64,000 bases of DNA from Mucilaginibacter mali (GCF_013283875.1 NZ_CP054139.1:4712001-4776000); one strand, 5' to 3'; shown: positions 43,536-53,800, counted from the stretch's first letter. The notes: generated from the sequence alone by a model not told the origin. Program-made: numbers and translations.

Positions 43536-44336
43536 ATGAAACAATACGGGCTTATCGGCTATCCGCTCACGCATTCTTTTTCAGCCAAATACTTTACCGA
43601 AAAATTTAAAACGGAAAACATTGAGGACCATGTTTACGAACTTTTTGAACTGAAGAACCTGGATAATTTTCCCGATCTGCTGCGCGCTAACACCAAACTT
43701 TGCGGTTTGAATGTAACCGTTCCCCACAAAATAGGCGTGGTACGTTATATGGATTGGATAAGCGACGAGGCAAAGGAGGTGGGCGCGGTAAACTGTATCC
43801 GCATCTCGGCCGAAAGCCCTGTGCTGGCGGCATTCAGTGGCGAAGTGGGTATACAGGACCATGATTTTAAACTGGAGGGTTTTAATACCGATGTTTACGG
43901 CTTCGAGCATTCTTTGAAACCATTATTGCACCATCACCATAAACGCGCTTTATTGTTAGGCAATGGCGGCGCGGCGCGCGCGGTAAAATGCGTGCTTGAT
44001 AAACTGGAGATCCCCTATCAACTGGTTACCCGCAAGCGCGAGCGCGACAGCATGCTGTATAGCGAACTCACCAAAAAAATGATGGAAGACCATACGCTCA
44101 TCATTAACACTACCCCGCTGGGTACATCGCCAAACATTCACGAATGCCCGCCTATCCCCTACGAATACATTACCGAACACCATTTACTATACGACCTGAT
44201 CTATAACCCCGAGCAAACGTTGTTCCTGAAACAGGGGCACGAACGCGGCGCGGCCACCAAAAACGGTTTCGAAATGTTGGTGCTACAGGCCGAGAAATCG
44301 TGGGAGATCTGGAAATCAAACGAGGTGGTACAATGA
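43536..44336 (+). CDS. aroE: Shikimate dehydrogenase
   Basis: 266 residues, slightly short of the usual 270-280. The substrate-binding part has YPLTHSFSAKYF and NVTVPHK (catalytic K65). The NADP-binding part has LLLGNGGAARAV and INTTPLGTS, and a C-terminal FEMLVLQAEKSWEIW helix. It reduces 3-dehydroshikimate in aromatic amino-acid synthesis. The stop overlaps the gldD start by 4 bp (ATGA), so the two are translationally coupled. Confidence 0.96.
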   Translation: MKQYGLIGYPLTHSFSAKYFTEKFKTENIEDHVYELFELKNLDNFPDLLRANTKLCGLNVTVPHKIGVVRYMDWISDEAKEVGAVNCIRISAESPVLAAFSGEVGIQDHDFKLEGFNTDVYGFEHSLKPLLHHHHKRALLLGNGGAARAVKCVLDKLEIPYQLVTRKRERDSMLYSELTKKMMEDHTLIINTTPLGTSPNIHECPPIPYEYITEHHLLYDLIYNPEQTLFLKQGHERGAATKNGFEMLVLQAEKSWEIWKSNEVVQ

Positions 44337-44905
44337 GGTTAACCCTGCTGCTCCTATTAGCCGGATTATTAGCTGCCTGCGGCGGACACGATTACGCACC
44401 AAAACCCCGCGGTTACTTCCGCATTCCGTTCCCTAAAAGGGAGTACCAGGAATATACCGGCGGCTGCCCTATCATCTTTCAATACCCCAAATACGCGGTT
44501 ATAGAACCCGATCGCAAAGCACCCGACAAACCCTGCTGGTTTAACGTCCAATTCCCGCAGTTTAACGGCACGCTGCACCTTACCTACGAGCATATCGAAT
44601 CGAAAAAAATGTTTGATATGTTAACCGAAGATGCTTACAAACTGGCATCAAAACATACGGTGAAGGCCACCTCTATCGATCAGAGCACCATCAACTCTCC
44701 ATTTTACAAAGTGTACGGCGTATATTATACCATCGAGGGTAACGTTGCTTCATCGGCCCAGTTTTTTTTAACAGACAGCGCTAAAAATTACATTCGCGGT
44801 GCCTTATATTTTAACGTTGAACCCCGTATGGATTCGATACAACCCGTGTTAGATTTTGTGAAAAAAGATGTGAATGTGATGATCAAAAGCTTCCGCTGGA
44901 AGTGA
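44333..44905 (+). CDS. gldD: Gliding motility lipoprotein GldD
   Basis: 190 residues from the ATG at 44333, whose bases overlap the aroE stop. A signal peptide ends in the lipobox LLAAC. The conserved GldD segment YAPKPRGYFRIPFPKREYQEY follows, then YPKYAVIEPD and FNVQFPQFNGTLHLTYE. GldD is an essential partner of the Bacteroidota gliding/type IX secretion machinery and may act in outer-membrane or cell-envelope assembly. Many non-gliding relatives keep it. It is co-transcribed with aroE. Confidence 0.93.
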   Translation: MRLTLLLLLAGLLAACGGHDYAPKPRGYFRIPFPKREYQEYTGGCPIIFQYPKYAVIEPDRKAPDKPCWFNVQFPQFNGTLHLTYEHIESKKMFDMLTEDAYKLASKHTVKATSIDQSTINSPFYKVYGVYYTIEGNVASSAQFFLTDSAKNYIRGALYFNVEPRMDSIQPVLDFVKKDVNVMIKSFRWK

Positions 44906-44938
44906 TGAGTGTGCAAATGCACATGAATGTGCAGATAT

Positions 44939-45006
44939 GCAAATGTGCGTATGTGCAAATGAAGAACCATACAAGCATCTGCACATTTGCATATACGCAC
45001 ATTTGC
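44939..45006. repeat. 23-bp-arm inverted repeat of TGCAAATGTGCG units
   Basis: GCAAATGTGCGTATGTGCAA (44939 on) and its complement ending at 45006 differ at one position over 23 bp. Further TGCAAATGCACATG copies lie just upstream (44911-44933). It is a low-complexity repeat between gldD and the TonB receptor. Confidence 0.65.
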
Positions 45007-45078
45007 ACATTAAATAATTAGCAATAAAGTTACAATGACAGTGTGGCAAAAGCACGTTTAAACGTTGATTTTTGCGGG

Positions 45079-47595
45079 ATGAATTTTAAGCACTTTTTAA
45101 ACCTTGTCACGGTTTTACTATTGTTTTGCGCCGCATCTGTTTTTGCACAGCAGGGCGCCGCGGTTAAGGGTTCGGTCACGGGTAAGTTAATTGATGCCGG
45201 CACCAACCAGCCGCTTGAATTTGCAACCGTAACCTTATTAAAAAAAGCCGATAACCTGCCCGCCAAAAGCATCCAAACCGATTTGCAGGGCAATTTTAAA
45301 CTCGATAATCTTCCCGATGGCCTATACCTGCTGCGCACCACTTATGTGGGGTATGCTACTTATACTAAAGATAGCATCAACATCAGTCCGCGTAAACGCG
45401 TTTACGTATTAAACACCATTAAGCTTGGCCAAACCAAAGGTGTACTGAAGGAAGTAGCCATTAAAGCCCAGCGCAGCCAGATACAACTGGGTGTAGACCG
45501 GAAAGTTTTCAGTGTAGATCAAAGCCTGGTGAGCCAGGGCGGTTCCGCTACCGACTTGCTGAACAACGTACCATCGGTACAGGTGGATGTGGATGGCAAC
45601 CTTAACCTGCGCGGTACCAGCAATGTGCGGGTGCTCATCAACGGTAAGCCATCGGCGTTAACCGGCAGCAGCATGGCCGATATTTTGCAATCTATCCCCG
45701 CCAGCGCTATCGAGAATATAGAGGTGATCACCAACCCGTCATCAAAATACGATGCCGAAGGACAATCGGGTATCATCAACATCGTACTGAAAAAGAATGC
45801 CCGTTTAGGCATGAATGGCTCGGTAAGCGGATCGGTTGGTAACCAGAAATCGGTTAACGGCAGTGCCAACATTGCCTATCAAACACAAAAAATAAACCTG
45901 TATGCTAACTACAGCTACCGCAAGGCGCAGCGTACCGGCAATGGCTTTACCAACAGAACAACTACCGGCCCGGGCATTGGCACCACTTTCCAAAACCAAA
46001 TTGCCGACCAAAGCTTCGATTTTAACTCGAACAATATCCGCGCGGGTATCGATATCAACCTCGATCCTAAAACCACGCTGAGTTTTTCGGGCAATGCTAA
46101 CCTGCGTAACCGTAACCGCTTCCAGTTTGGCGATACCCGTATCATCGATGGCCCTACCGGCGCGCTGAAGCAACTGACCAGCCAGGATGCAAGCTCGTTC
46201 ACCCATGGTAACCGCAACCTGGATTACAATGCCGATTTTGACCGCAAATACAAAAAAGGCGAACTAACCGCAAACGTGGGTTATTCTACAGGCCACGAAG
46301 ACGCCGATGATTATCAAACCATCGCTTACAACGTTTATCAGCCAACACCATCAAACCGCCTGCGCAAGCAAATTAATGTAAACGGCGAGCAGGGCTATAA
46401 TGTTAACCTGCAAACCGATTATACCCAACCATTAAGCAATAACAACAAAATTGAACTGGGTTACCGCAGCACATTTGCCCAAAACGATAGCCACAATGAT
46501 GTGGACAGCCTGTTGGGTACCAGCTATGTACCTGATGGCCGCCTGACCAACCACTTTTTATACAAGGAACAGGTGCACGCCGTATATGGCAATTATCAGC
46601 AGCAATTTGGCCAGTTTGGCGTACAAGTTGGTTTACGTGCCGAGAGCGCCCATATCCGTACCCTGTTGCGTGAAGGTAATGTTGCCAACGGGCAAGACTA
46701 CTTTAGGGTGTACCCAAGTATTTTCCTGAGCGATAAATTGTCGGAAAACCAAACTTTACAGATCAGCTATACACGTCGGGTAAGTCGCCCGCGAGACAGG
46801 CAGATCTCGCCGTTTTTAGATACCAGCGACCCGTATAACTACCAGCAGGGTACGCCTACGCTGAAACCGGAGGACACCCACTCGTTCGAGTTAAGCTACA
46901 TCAACTACTGGAAGTCGGTTACACTTACCTCATCGCTTTATACCCGCATCACTAACGATAATATCCAGCGGGTGCGCACGCCGTATAACAATTCTACTAC
47001 CGTTGTGGTACTGCATTCAGAGAATATCACCAGTTCGCAAAACAGTGGTTTTGAGTTGATCGGCAAGGTAAATGCCACGCAAAATTTAGATATCACCGCC
47101 AACGTTAACGCCTACTACAGCTACCTGCAGGCCGCGCCACAGTTTGGCCTTAACAGCACATCGGGCTTTGCCTGGAACGGTAACCTGACCGCCAACATTA
47201 AGCCTGCAAAAAAACTGGGTGTACAATTACGCGGCGATTACAACGCACCGCAGGTGATCAGCCAGGGTAAACAGCGTGCCATGTATGGTTTAGATGGCGG
47301 CCTGAAATACGATATCACTAAAGCGCTTAACCTGAGCGCCAACGTACGCGATATCTTCAACAGCCGCAAATTCGGGTCGAACATTGATTATATGGCGGGT
47401 ACAGCTTCCATACATTCCGAATCGGTGCGCCGCTTCCAAACCCGCACCATGCAGGTTACCTTATCTTACCGCTTTGGTTCGGCGCCTGATGATGGTAACA
47501 AGAAGAAAGGCAAAAAGGATAAAAAGGACGGTAATAACGGCGATGATATGGGCGGCAACCCTGATGAGGGTGGCAATGGCGGCGGAAAGCTGTAG
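45079..47595 (+). CDS. TonB-dependent receptor with OMP_b-brl_3-type barrel (paralogue)
   Basis: The ATG at 45079 begins a signal peptide (MNFKHFLNLVTVLLLFCAAS) and gives 838 residues. A carboxypeptidase-regulatory-like domain (about 28-120) precedes the plug region with LLNNVPSVQVDVDGNLNLRGTS, LINGKPSALTG and IEVITNPSSKYDAEGQSGIINIVLK. The barrel repeats the motif PTLKPEDTHSFELSY, and the tail is lysine- and glycine-rich (KKGKKDKKDGNNGDDMGG). It is a clear paralogue of the 16513-19002 receptor, with the same spacing of motifs. The basic/acidic tail after the last strand is unusual. The ligand is unknown. Confidence 0.9.
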   Translation: MNFKHFLNLVTVLLLFCAASVFAQQGAAVKGSVTGKLIDAGTNQPLEFATVTLLKKADNLPAKSIQTDLQGNFKLDNLPDGLYLLRTTYVGYATYTKDSINISPRKRVYVLNTIKLGQTKGVLKEVAIKAQRSQIQLGVDRKVFSVDQSLVSQGGSATDLLNNVPSVQVDVDGNLNLRGTSNVRVLINGKPSALTGSSMADILQSIPASAIENIEVITNPSSKYDAEGQSGIINIVLKKNARLGMNGSVSGSVGNQKSVNGSANIAYQTQKINLYANYSYRKAQRTGNGFTNRTTTGPGIGTTFQNQIADQSFDFNSNNIRAGIDINLDPKTTLSFSGNANLRNRNRFQFGDTRIIDGPTGALKQLTSQDASSFTHGNRNLDYNADFDRKYKKGELTANVGYSTGHEDADDYQTIAYNVYQPTPSNRLRKQINVNGEQGYNVNLQTDYTQPLSNNNKIELGYRSTFAQNDSHNDVDSLLGTSYVPDGRLTNHFLYKEQVHAVYGNYQQQFGQFGVQVGLRAESAHIRTLLREGNVANGQDYFRVYPSIFLSDKLSENQTLQISYTRRVSRPRDRQISPFLDTSDPYNYQQGTPTLKPEDTHSFELSYINYWKSVTLTSSLYTRITNDNIQRVRTPYNNSTTVVVLHSENITSSQNSGFELIGKVNATQNLDITANVNAYYSYLQAAPQFGLNSTSGFAWNGNLTANIKPAKKLGVQLRGDYNAPQVISQGKQRAMYGLDGGLKYDITKALNLSANVRDIFNSRKFGSNIDYMAGTASIHSESVRRFQTRTMQVTLSYRFGSAPDDGNKKKGKKDKKDGNNGDDMGGNPDEGGNGGGKL

Positions 47596-47601
47596 TCCGA
47601 A

Positions 47602-47736
47602 GACTCCCCCCGACAGCGCTTCGCTGGTCGGCCCTCTCTGCGCGGAAAGAGGGCAGGAACTGTATCGGATAACCATAGTCCCTCTTTCCGCGCAGCGGAG
47701 AGAGGGTGGTCGGGCGAAGCAACGACCGGGTGAGTC
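47602..47736. repeat. Long inverted repeat after the second TonB receptor gene
   Basis: About 50-bp imperfect arms begin with GACTCCCCCCGACAGCGCTT and end with CGACCGGGTGAGTC, with an inner CCCTCTCTGCGCGGAAAGAGG-type pair. It is a folded non-coding element; with the next hairpin it fills the gap to the DUF2807 gene. Confidence 0.7.
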
Positions 47737-47738
47737 CA

Positions 47739-47787
47739 ATACAGAGCAAAGGCCCTTGCGGAATCCGCAAGGGCCTTTGCTCTGTAT
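47739..47787. terminator. 24-bp-arm hairpin between convergent genes
   Basis: Perfect 24-bp arms (47739-47762 and 47764-47787) centred on a single base contain AAAGGCCCTTGCGG and its complement. It can end transcription from both the receptor gene and the DUF2807 gene. Confidence 0.75.
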
Positions 47788-47800
47788 GTTCTATCCAATA

Positions 47801-48511
47801 TTAAAACTTGTGCACGCTGCCACTGCCCGAGGTATGGCTTGATACCTGGGTTGCGCCGCCGGTATAACGGATATCGCCTGAACCGCTTACACGGGCATCT
47901 ACCTTTTGCGAGGCATTTACGCTGGCGTCGCCAGAGCCGCTGATGCGTACCATCGTATTTACAGTAACCAGGTCGCGGCCGCTAAAATCACCCGAACCAT
48001 TGGTGCTGATGGTAGAAGTTTCGGCGTTGCCTGATAATTTGATATCGCCCGAACCGCTGATGCTGCTCTCCAGGCTTTTCACGTTCACCTTACCCAATAC
48101 ATCGCCAGAACCACTGATGCTTAAGCTCAGTTTTGGCGCGTTGATACCTTCCTTAAAAAATACATCGCCAGAACCCGACAGGCTAATATCGTGCACTTCT
48201 TTTACGGTAACGTAGATCACAATTTTTTTGTGGTTGTTGCTGCTAAAAAGGTTGCGCCAGTTAAAGTTATCGTCCTTATTGCGCACCTTTAATACATCAC
48301 CCTTAACTTCGGTAATGATCTTGCTCATTACATCGGCAGGCGCTTCCACCTTAACCGATTCAGACGGCCCCTGGGTAACATATACATCAAACGAACCCAT
48401 TACGCTGATAGCGTGGAAACCCGAAAGATGACGGTCTTCCGTATCGGCGAAAGCGCTGTTGAAACCCGCCAGCAGCAACGCGGTAAATAAGATCTTAGTC
48501 AGTGTTTTCAT
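47801..48511 (-). CDS. Secreted DUF2807 (GIN-domain) beta-rich protein
   Basis: 236 residues from the ATG at 48511; the longer frame from 48547 adds a charged N-terminus before the signal peptide. The signal peptide ends NSAFA. The mature protein has short repeats of the form SGSGDVxx (six SGSGD, one NGSGD), the pattern of the DUF2807/GIN domain that folds as a right-handed beta-helix. Its role is unknown; it is suspected to be a surface adhesin head or periplasmic protein. The upstream gap 48512-48797 contains a palindromic repeat and the IS target site. Confidence 0.9.
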   Translation of the reverse strand: MKTLTKILFTALLLAGFNSAFADTEDRHLSGFHAISVMGSFDVYVTQGPSESVKVEAPADVMSKIITEVKGDVLKVRNKDDNFNWRNLFSSNNHKKIVIYVTVKEVHDISLSGSGDVFFKEGINAPKLSLSISGSGDVLGKVNVKSLESSISGSGDIKLSGNAETSTISTNGSGDFSGRDLVTVNTMVRISGSGDASVNASQKVDARVSGSGDIRYTGGATQVSSHTSGSGSVHKF

Positions 48512-48600
48512 GGTTAATTTAAGTTTTGTTGTGATGATAAGACGCAAGGAAAACGCGAATGGTTACAAAACTTATAAAAATAATTGGAGGGGGCTTTTAG

Positions 48601-48708
48601 TTCCCTCCCCCTGGGAGGGGTGCGATAGGTTGTGTGATAGCAGGGAGGGGTTTAGCCACTATGTGATATCGTATAAACCCCTCCCTACACCCTTCCGGTG
48701 GGAGGGAA
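48601..48708. repeat. Two-tier inverted repeat upstream of the DUF2807 gene
   Basis: Outer arms TTCCCTCCCCCTGGGAGGGG (48601 on) and ...GGTGGGAGGGAA (to 48708) pair imperfectly, and inner arms AGGGAGGGGTTTA (48642-48654) and TAAACCCCTCCCT (48674-48686) pair perfectly. Together with the IS target hairpin it occupies the gap between the DUF2807 gene and the insertion sequence. Confidence 0.7.
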
Positions 48709-48805
48709 TCGCACAAGCCCTTGATTTTTAGAATTTTCATCACCGCTATTCGTGTCTCACGAACAGCCATGGCCATTATAATTGCCTGTGGAGACACCAT
48801 AGCCG

Positions 48806-50212
48806 TTAACTTAAGTTCTTAAAGACCTCATAGACAATTTCAAAAGCTGCCTTTTTTCCTTTTTTCGGTTCGATCAACAGACTTTTTATAATTGGAAAAA
48901 GGAACCTTTCCCACCAATCTTTTAATGGTAATTCACCGGCAACCACACTTCTGATGACTTGGCTATTAAGGCGGGCATGTTTAAAGAATTTCCAAATGGA
49001 AAGGGCGTAGGCCGGCTGGTTTTTCCGAATGACGGAATCGACAAAGCGGAATATCTTCCAGTTGATAAATATCCAGATAAATTTGGCGACCAGTTGACAC
49101 TCCAGCCTTTCAGTCCTGGCAGCCCTTACCTTATGGATGGCAAGCAGCGATTTCCAGGTCTTGAACACGAGTTCGATCTGCCATCTTAAACGATATAGTT
49201 GAATGACTTCCGCGGCTTTAAGGGTGGTTATCGGCGTATTTGTAATAAATATGCTGAACCGGCAACGAGACTTATATTCATCGGAAAGAGCGACCTTCTG
49301 GCTTTTGGCTCTTTGTTGAGCTATCCGTATCCGTTCGGCCCATACCTGTTCCGGTACGGGAACAGCGATCAGGCGGCAGTTGAAGCCATCCTCCCCGGTT
49401 CCGATAGTAACCATTGTTTCGAACTGCAATTTCCCGCTGCGATTCATTTTTTGGTGGAGCGCCGCCCAATCGACAGGCTTGCCCGAACCATGCTGCAGGG
49501 GTTTCCATTGCGGATGTAAGCGATTGAGGAAAAAGGCTTGTTCACTCACCACTTTTCTGAGGTATGATGGAGTAACAAAGCCCAGGTCGCGGATATGCAA
49601 CTCCCCCCTGCCAATACGGTGCAGTGTTTTTTTGGAATGACTTTGGTCATTTTCGGTAGCCCTGGTCAATTCCAGGTTTTCCCAATCCCCGTTTTTGATA
49701 TCAAAAGCATATTGGATATTCATAATGGATGATACATTGCCGAAGTTTGTAAAACCGGGATAGTCATCCTTGCATTGTGCCGGCAGAGAAAACTTGCAGG
49801 AGTCGGCGATCACTACCCGTGAAAACGGCTGCCAGTCGTCCGTCCCTTTGATATTCAGCCTGGATGAGAGTTGTTCGGCCAGCACAAGCTTGAGGAAGTT
49901 CAGGCTCTTTGAATTGAACCGCTTATGTAATGCGACTTTGCTAAGAGCGGTTTGGTGCTGCCGGGCCAGGTCGTTGCAGCAGTCCTGCAAACTGAGTTGC
50001 CCATGATCAAGACCACTGAACATCAATGTATCGATAAACTCGTCGGGTTTAAGCTTGGACCTCCGTTGCAGAAATCCGCTTTGCCGCGCAAACACATCAA
50101 GTTTGTCGCGATCAAGCGTATTAGTAATACTGTCCTGTAAGGGCGTGATAATGCCATCAACAAATGCGTCGCGGCTGAAGATAAAAGGAGCTTTTCCCGA
50201 AGAAAATGACAC
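48806..50212 (-). CDS. IS4-family transposase
   Basis: 468 residues with a GTG start at 50212; the stop codon lies inside the left terminal repeat. The DDE catalytic core is visible: D in VIADSCKF, D in LHIRDLGFVTP, and the family signature Y-(2)-R-(3)-E-(6)-K in YRLRWQIELVFKTWK. The N-terminal helical part (LQDCCNDLARQHQTALSKVALHKRF) is typical of IS4 proteins and contacts DNA ends. The reading frame is intact, so the element is probably active or was until recently. Transposition is by a cut-and-paste mechanism in this family. Confidence 0.93.
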   Translation of the reverse strand: MSFSSGKAPFIFSRDAFVDGIITPLQDSITNTLDRDKLDVFARQSGFLQRRSKLKPDEFIDTLMFSGLDHGQLSLQDCCNDLARQHQTALSKVALHKRFNSKSLNFLKLVLAEQLSSRLNIKGTDDWQPFSRVVIADSCKFSLPAQCKDDYPGFTNFGNVSSIMNIQYAFDIKNGDWENLELTRATENDQSHSKKTLHRIGRGELHIRDLGFVTPSYLRKVVSEQAFFLNRLHPQWKPLQHGSGKPVDWAALHQKMNRSGKLQFETMVTIGTGEDGFNCRLIAVPVPEQVWAERIRIAQQRAKSQKVALSDEYKSRCRFSIFITNTPITTLKAAEVIQLYRLRWQIELVFKTWKSLLAIHKVRAARTERLECQLVAKFIWIFINWKIFRFVDSVIRKNQPAYALSIWKFFKHARLNSQVIRSVVAGELPLKDWWERFLFPIIKSLLIEPKKGKKAAFEIVYEVFKNLS

Positions 50213-50244
50213 CTTTTTTCAAAAAAAAGTTATCTTTATGTAAG

Positions 50245-50283
50245 AAAAGGGCGGTAATTGCCTCGAAAACAAACCGCCCTTTT
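50245..50283. terminator. Insulating hairpin inside the IS, upstream of the transposase
   Basis: AAAAGGGCGGT (50245-50255) and ACCGCCCTTTT (50273-50283) form an 11-bp stem followed by T residues in both directions. It would stop read-in transcription from the flanking chromosome, a known protection in IS10/IS50-like elements. Confidence 0.7.
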
Positions 50284-50431
50284 TAATAAAAAATAATCAA
50301 ACAAATATGGGAAAATCTAATAGGTTTCGCCCACCGGCGGAGCCATCTCACGCCACTATCTCAAAAAAAATCTTTCTGAAAATCCTTAAGTTAACGGCTA
50401 TGGTGGAGACACAGGCAATGGGAACCAGTTT

Positions 50432-50821
50432 TTAAATACCCCAATCTTCGTACCCGTAACCCGGCCGGTTCTTCCAATTGTATTTAATATCTGAAACCAG
50501 CCAATGCTGCCCCACATATTCCGCTACCATCACAATTTTTCGGGCTTTTATTTCATCGTCGTCGTTGATGTTTTCAATAGCGGTAATTTCCTGCCTGTTG
50601 TTTTCAAGATGCTTTACCCGGACAGACAAATTTCCCTCGCCACAATTCCTTAAAGTAGTATCGTACACGCAAATCAAATCGGCAGCCGTTTTTATATCTG
50701 CCTTATATTTTATTTGCTCGTTAAATTTTTGCGGATCGATGTTGTGGAATTTCTCTTTACAGGATGTAATAAAAAACCCGACTGTTAACAGGCAAAGGAT
50801 ATATCGGTACCGTAAACACAT
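50432..50821 (-). CDS. Small lipoprotein of unknown function
   Basis: 129 residues with a signal peptide ending in the lipobox FITSC (C21), followed by KEKFHNIDPQKF. The mature part is acidic and beta-rich (LICVYDTTLRNCGEGNLSVRV, KIVMVAEYVGQHWLVSDIKYNW) with three cysteines. No family is recognised. It lies between the IS element and mfd and is 22 bp downstream of the mfd stop codon on the same strand, so it may be transcribed from the mfd promoter. Confidence 0.7.
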   Translation of the reverse strand: MCLRYRYILCLLTVGFFITSCKEKFHNIDPQKFNEQIKYKADIKTAADLICVYDTTLRNCGEGNLSVRVKHLENNRQEITAIENINDDDEIKARKIVMVAEYVGQHWLVSDIKYNWKNRPGYGYEDWGI

Positions 50822-50843
50822 ATACTAATATAAGCATTTAAGC

Positions 50844-53800
50844 TTACTGTATATCCACCGCCCCCGCAACTTCCTGTAGCAAACTAACCGCATCGGTAAT
50901 GCTATACACGTTCTCAATACTTAAACGCAGGCTGCCCTTTATCTCCTTAAGATTTGCCCTGCGATGATTGAATTGCAGATAGGTAAGTACGTTATTGAAC
51001 GCGGCAGTTTCAAAATAGGGCGATTGCTGGTTACTGATGAAGTAACCACGCAGCACATTCTTCTTCAGCGATATCTTTTCAAAGCCGATCACCTTGCCCA
51101 GCCATTGCAGGCGCATGGTATTCAGCAGGTCGGTTACCTGTAGCGGGATAGGGCCGAAGCGGTCTTTCAGCTGCTGTTCAAAGGCGCGCAGTTCGGCTTC
51201 GTTTTCCAGCTTGGATAGTTCGGTGTAAAGGTTATAGCGTTCGCCGATATTGGTTACATATTCATCGGGGATGAGGATCTCCAGGTCGGTATCTATCTGC
51301 GTAAAGGTGATATATGGCCGCGGTTTATCCTCAGGGAATACATCTTTAAACTCGTCGTCTTTCAGCTCCTGTATGGCCTCGTCCAAAATCTTGTGATACA
51401 TCTCAAAACCTATTTCGGCAATAAAGCCGCTTTGCTCGGCACCCAGCAGGTTACCGCTGCCGCGGATGTCCAGGTCGCGCATGGCCACATTGAAGCCGCT
51501 GCCCAAATCGCTGAACTCTTCGATGGCGCTCAATCGCTTGCGGGCTTCGGATGTTAAGGTAGATAAGGGCGGGCTCAGCAAATAGCAAAACGCCTTTTTA
51601 TTGCTTCGCCCAACACGACCACGCATCTGGTGCAGATCGCTCAGGCCGAACATGTGGGCGTAGTTAATGATGATGGTATTGGCATTAGGGATATCTAAAC
51701 CGGCCTCGATAATGGTGGTGGCCACCAGCACATCGTATTCGTGGTTCACAAATTTCAGCATTACATCTTCCAGGTCGTCGCCTTCTAACTGCCCGTGGGC
51801 GATACCGATACGGGCCTTAGGTACCAATTTATGGATCAGCCCGCCCAATTGCGGCAGATCGGCAACCCGGTTATGGATAAAGAACACCTGGCCACCGCGA
51901 TCCAGTTCGTATTCAACCGATTCCTTGATCAGCTTATCATTAAACACATGCAACTCGGTAACCACCGGCTGGCGGTTAGGCGGCGGGGTGCTGATGATGG
52001 AAAGGTCGCGCGCGCCCATCAGCGAGAAGTGCAGCGTGCGGGGTATCGGCGTGGCGGTCAGCGTAAGCGTATCCACGTTGGCGCGCATCTGTTTCAGCTT
52101 CTCTTTGGTGCCTACGCCAAACTTCTGCTCCTCGTCTATGATCATCAGGCCCAGGTCCTTAAACTTCACATCCTTGCTCACCAGGCGGTGTGTGCCGATG
52201 ATGATATCTACCTTACCCTCTTTCAACTTTTCCAACGTTTCCTTGATCTGCTTGGTCGATTTAAAGCGGTTCACATAATCAATATTCACTGGGAAACCCT
52301 TCAGGCGGTCGGTAAAGGTTTTGTGGTGCTGGGCGGCCAGGATGGTGGTTGGCACCAGTACGGCCACCTGCTTACTATCGGCAGCAGCTTTGAAAGCCGC
52401 GCGGATGGCCACTTCGGTTTTACCAAAACCCACATCGCCGCAAATGAGCCTGTCCATCGGGTGCGGCGATTCCATATCCTTTTTAAAATCGGCCGTGGCC
52501 TTTTCCTGGTCGGGGGTATCCTCGTATATGAATGATGCTTCCAGCTCGGTTTGCAGGTAACTATCGGGCGAGAAGGCATTACCGCTTTGGGCCTTACGCA
52601 GGGCGTACAGCTTTATGAGGTCGCGGGCAATGTCCTTAACTTTTTTTTTTGTGGTTTTCTTCAACCGCTCCCAGGTATCGGTACCCAGCTTATTCATTTT
52701 GGGTACGGTACCCTCTTTACCGCTGTACTTACTGATGCGGTTCAGCGAGTTGATATTGACATACAGCAGGTCGTTATCGGCATATACCAGGCGGATCATC
52801 TCCTGCATTTTGCCGCTCACCTCAACCTTTTCCAAACCGGCGTATTTGCCAATGCCGTGGTCTATGTGGGTAACATAATCACCCGGCTTCAGATCGCGCA
52901 ATTCCTTCAGGGTGATAGCCTGGCTGCGCTGGTAGCCCTTCTTCAGCTTATATTTATAGTAGCGATCAAAGATCTGGTGATCGGTATAGCAGGCTATCTT
53001 TTGTTCCAGATCCACAAAGCCCTCGCGTATGGAGATATTGAGCGGGATGAATTTAGCCGTTTTATCTAAGTCATCAAGGATGGCGTACAAACGCTCCACC
53101 TGCCTTGCCGAATCGGTGAGGATATAATTAGTGATGCCGTCGGCTTCGTTGTTTTTAAAATTATGGATCAGCAGCATAAAGTCCTTATTAAAGGATGGCT
53201 GCGGGCGGATATCGAAGCTTAAGGTTGTGCCAGCGTTATAAAAGAACTGCTTACCAAACTCGATGATGGCAAAATCGTGCAGTTGATCGGCGATCAGTTT
53301 CTCATCGGTGAAGTTGAACTTGGGGTCTATCCATTCCGGGTTCTGATTCTTTTCATCGGCCGAGAGCGCCTTCCACAGGTTATTGGCTTTTTTGTGGCCG
53401 TCCTGTATAATATCAAAGGTAAACTGTACATCCTTTATCCAAACCTGGGTGGCCGGGTCGATAAATTCAAGCAGGGAGATGTTATGTTCGGTCAGAAACT
53501 TCGACTGCACATTTGGTACAATGGTGATGCTCTTCACCTGCTCTACCGATAGCTGGCTTTCTATTTCGAAGGTGCGGATAGATTCGATCAGGTCGCCGAA
53601 GAACTCCACGCGGTAAGGCAACTCGTGCGAGAACGAGAAGATATCAACGATACCGCCTCGAACGGAAAACTGCCCCGGCTCGTACACAAAATCAACCCTA
53701 TCGAAATCGTATTCCACCAAAAACTCGTTGATGAAATCGATGCTAAGTTTGTTGTTAACGGCAATCTCCAGCGTGTTTTTTTGCAGGGCGTTGCGGTCTA

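Larger units (their letters stand above)
48798..50402 (-). mobile_element. Complete IS4-family insertion sequence
   Basis: The element is 1605 bp. Its ends are 18-bp inverted repeats, CATAGCCGTTAACTTAAG on the left (48798 on) and its complement ending at 50402, both perfect. A 10-bp direct duplication GTGGAGACAC flanks it (48788-48797 and 50403-50412). It carries one transposase gene and an insulating hairpin near the right end. Removing the element rejoins ATTGCCTGTG and CACAGGCAAT around GAGA, a perfect hairpin, so it inserted in the loop of a palindrome. Identical ends and an intact gene suggest recent insertion. Confidence 0.93.

Noticed and set aside
47384..47842. 152-codon plus-strand frame and several minus-strand frames around the end of the TonB receptor
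   Set aside because: They run through the long inverted repeat and terminator; the repeat structure explains the open frames.
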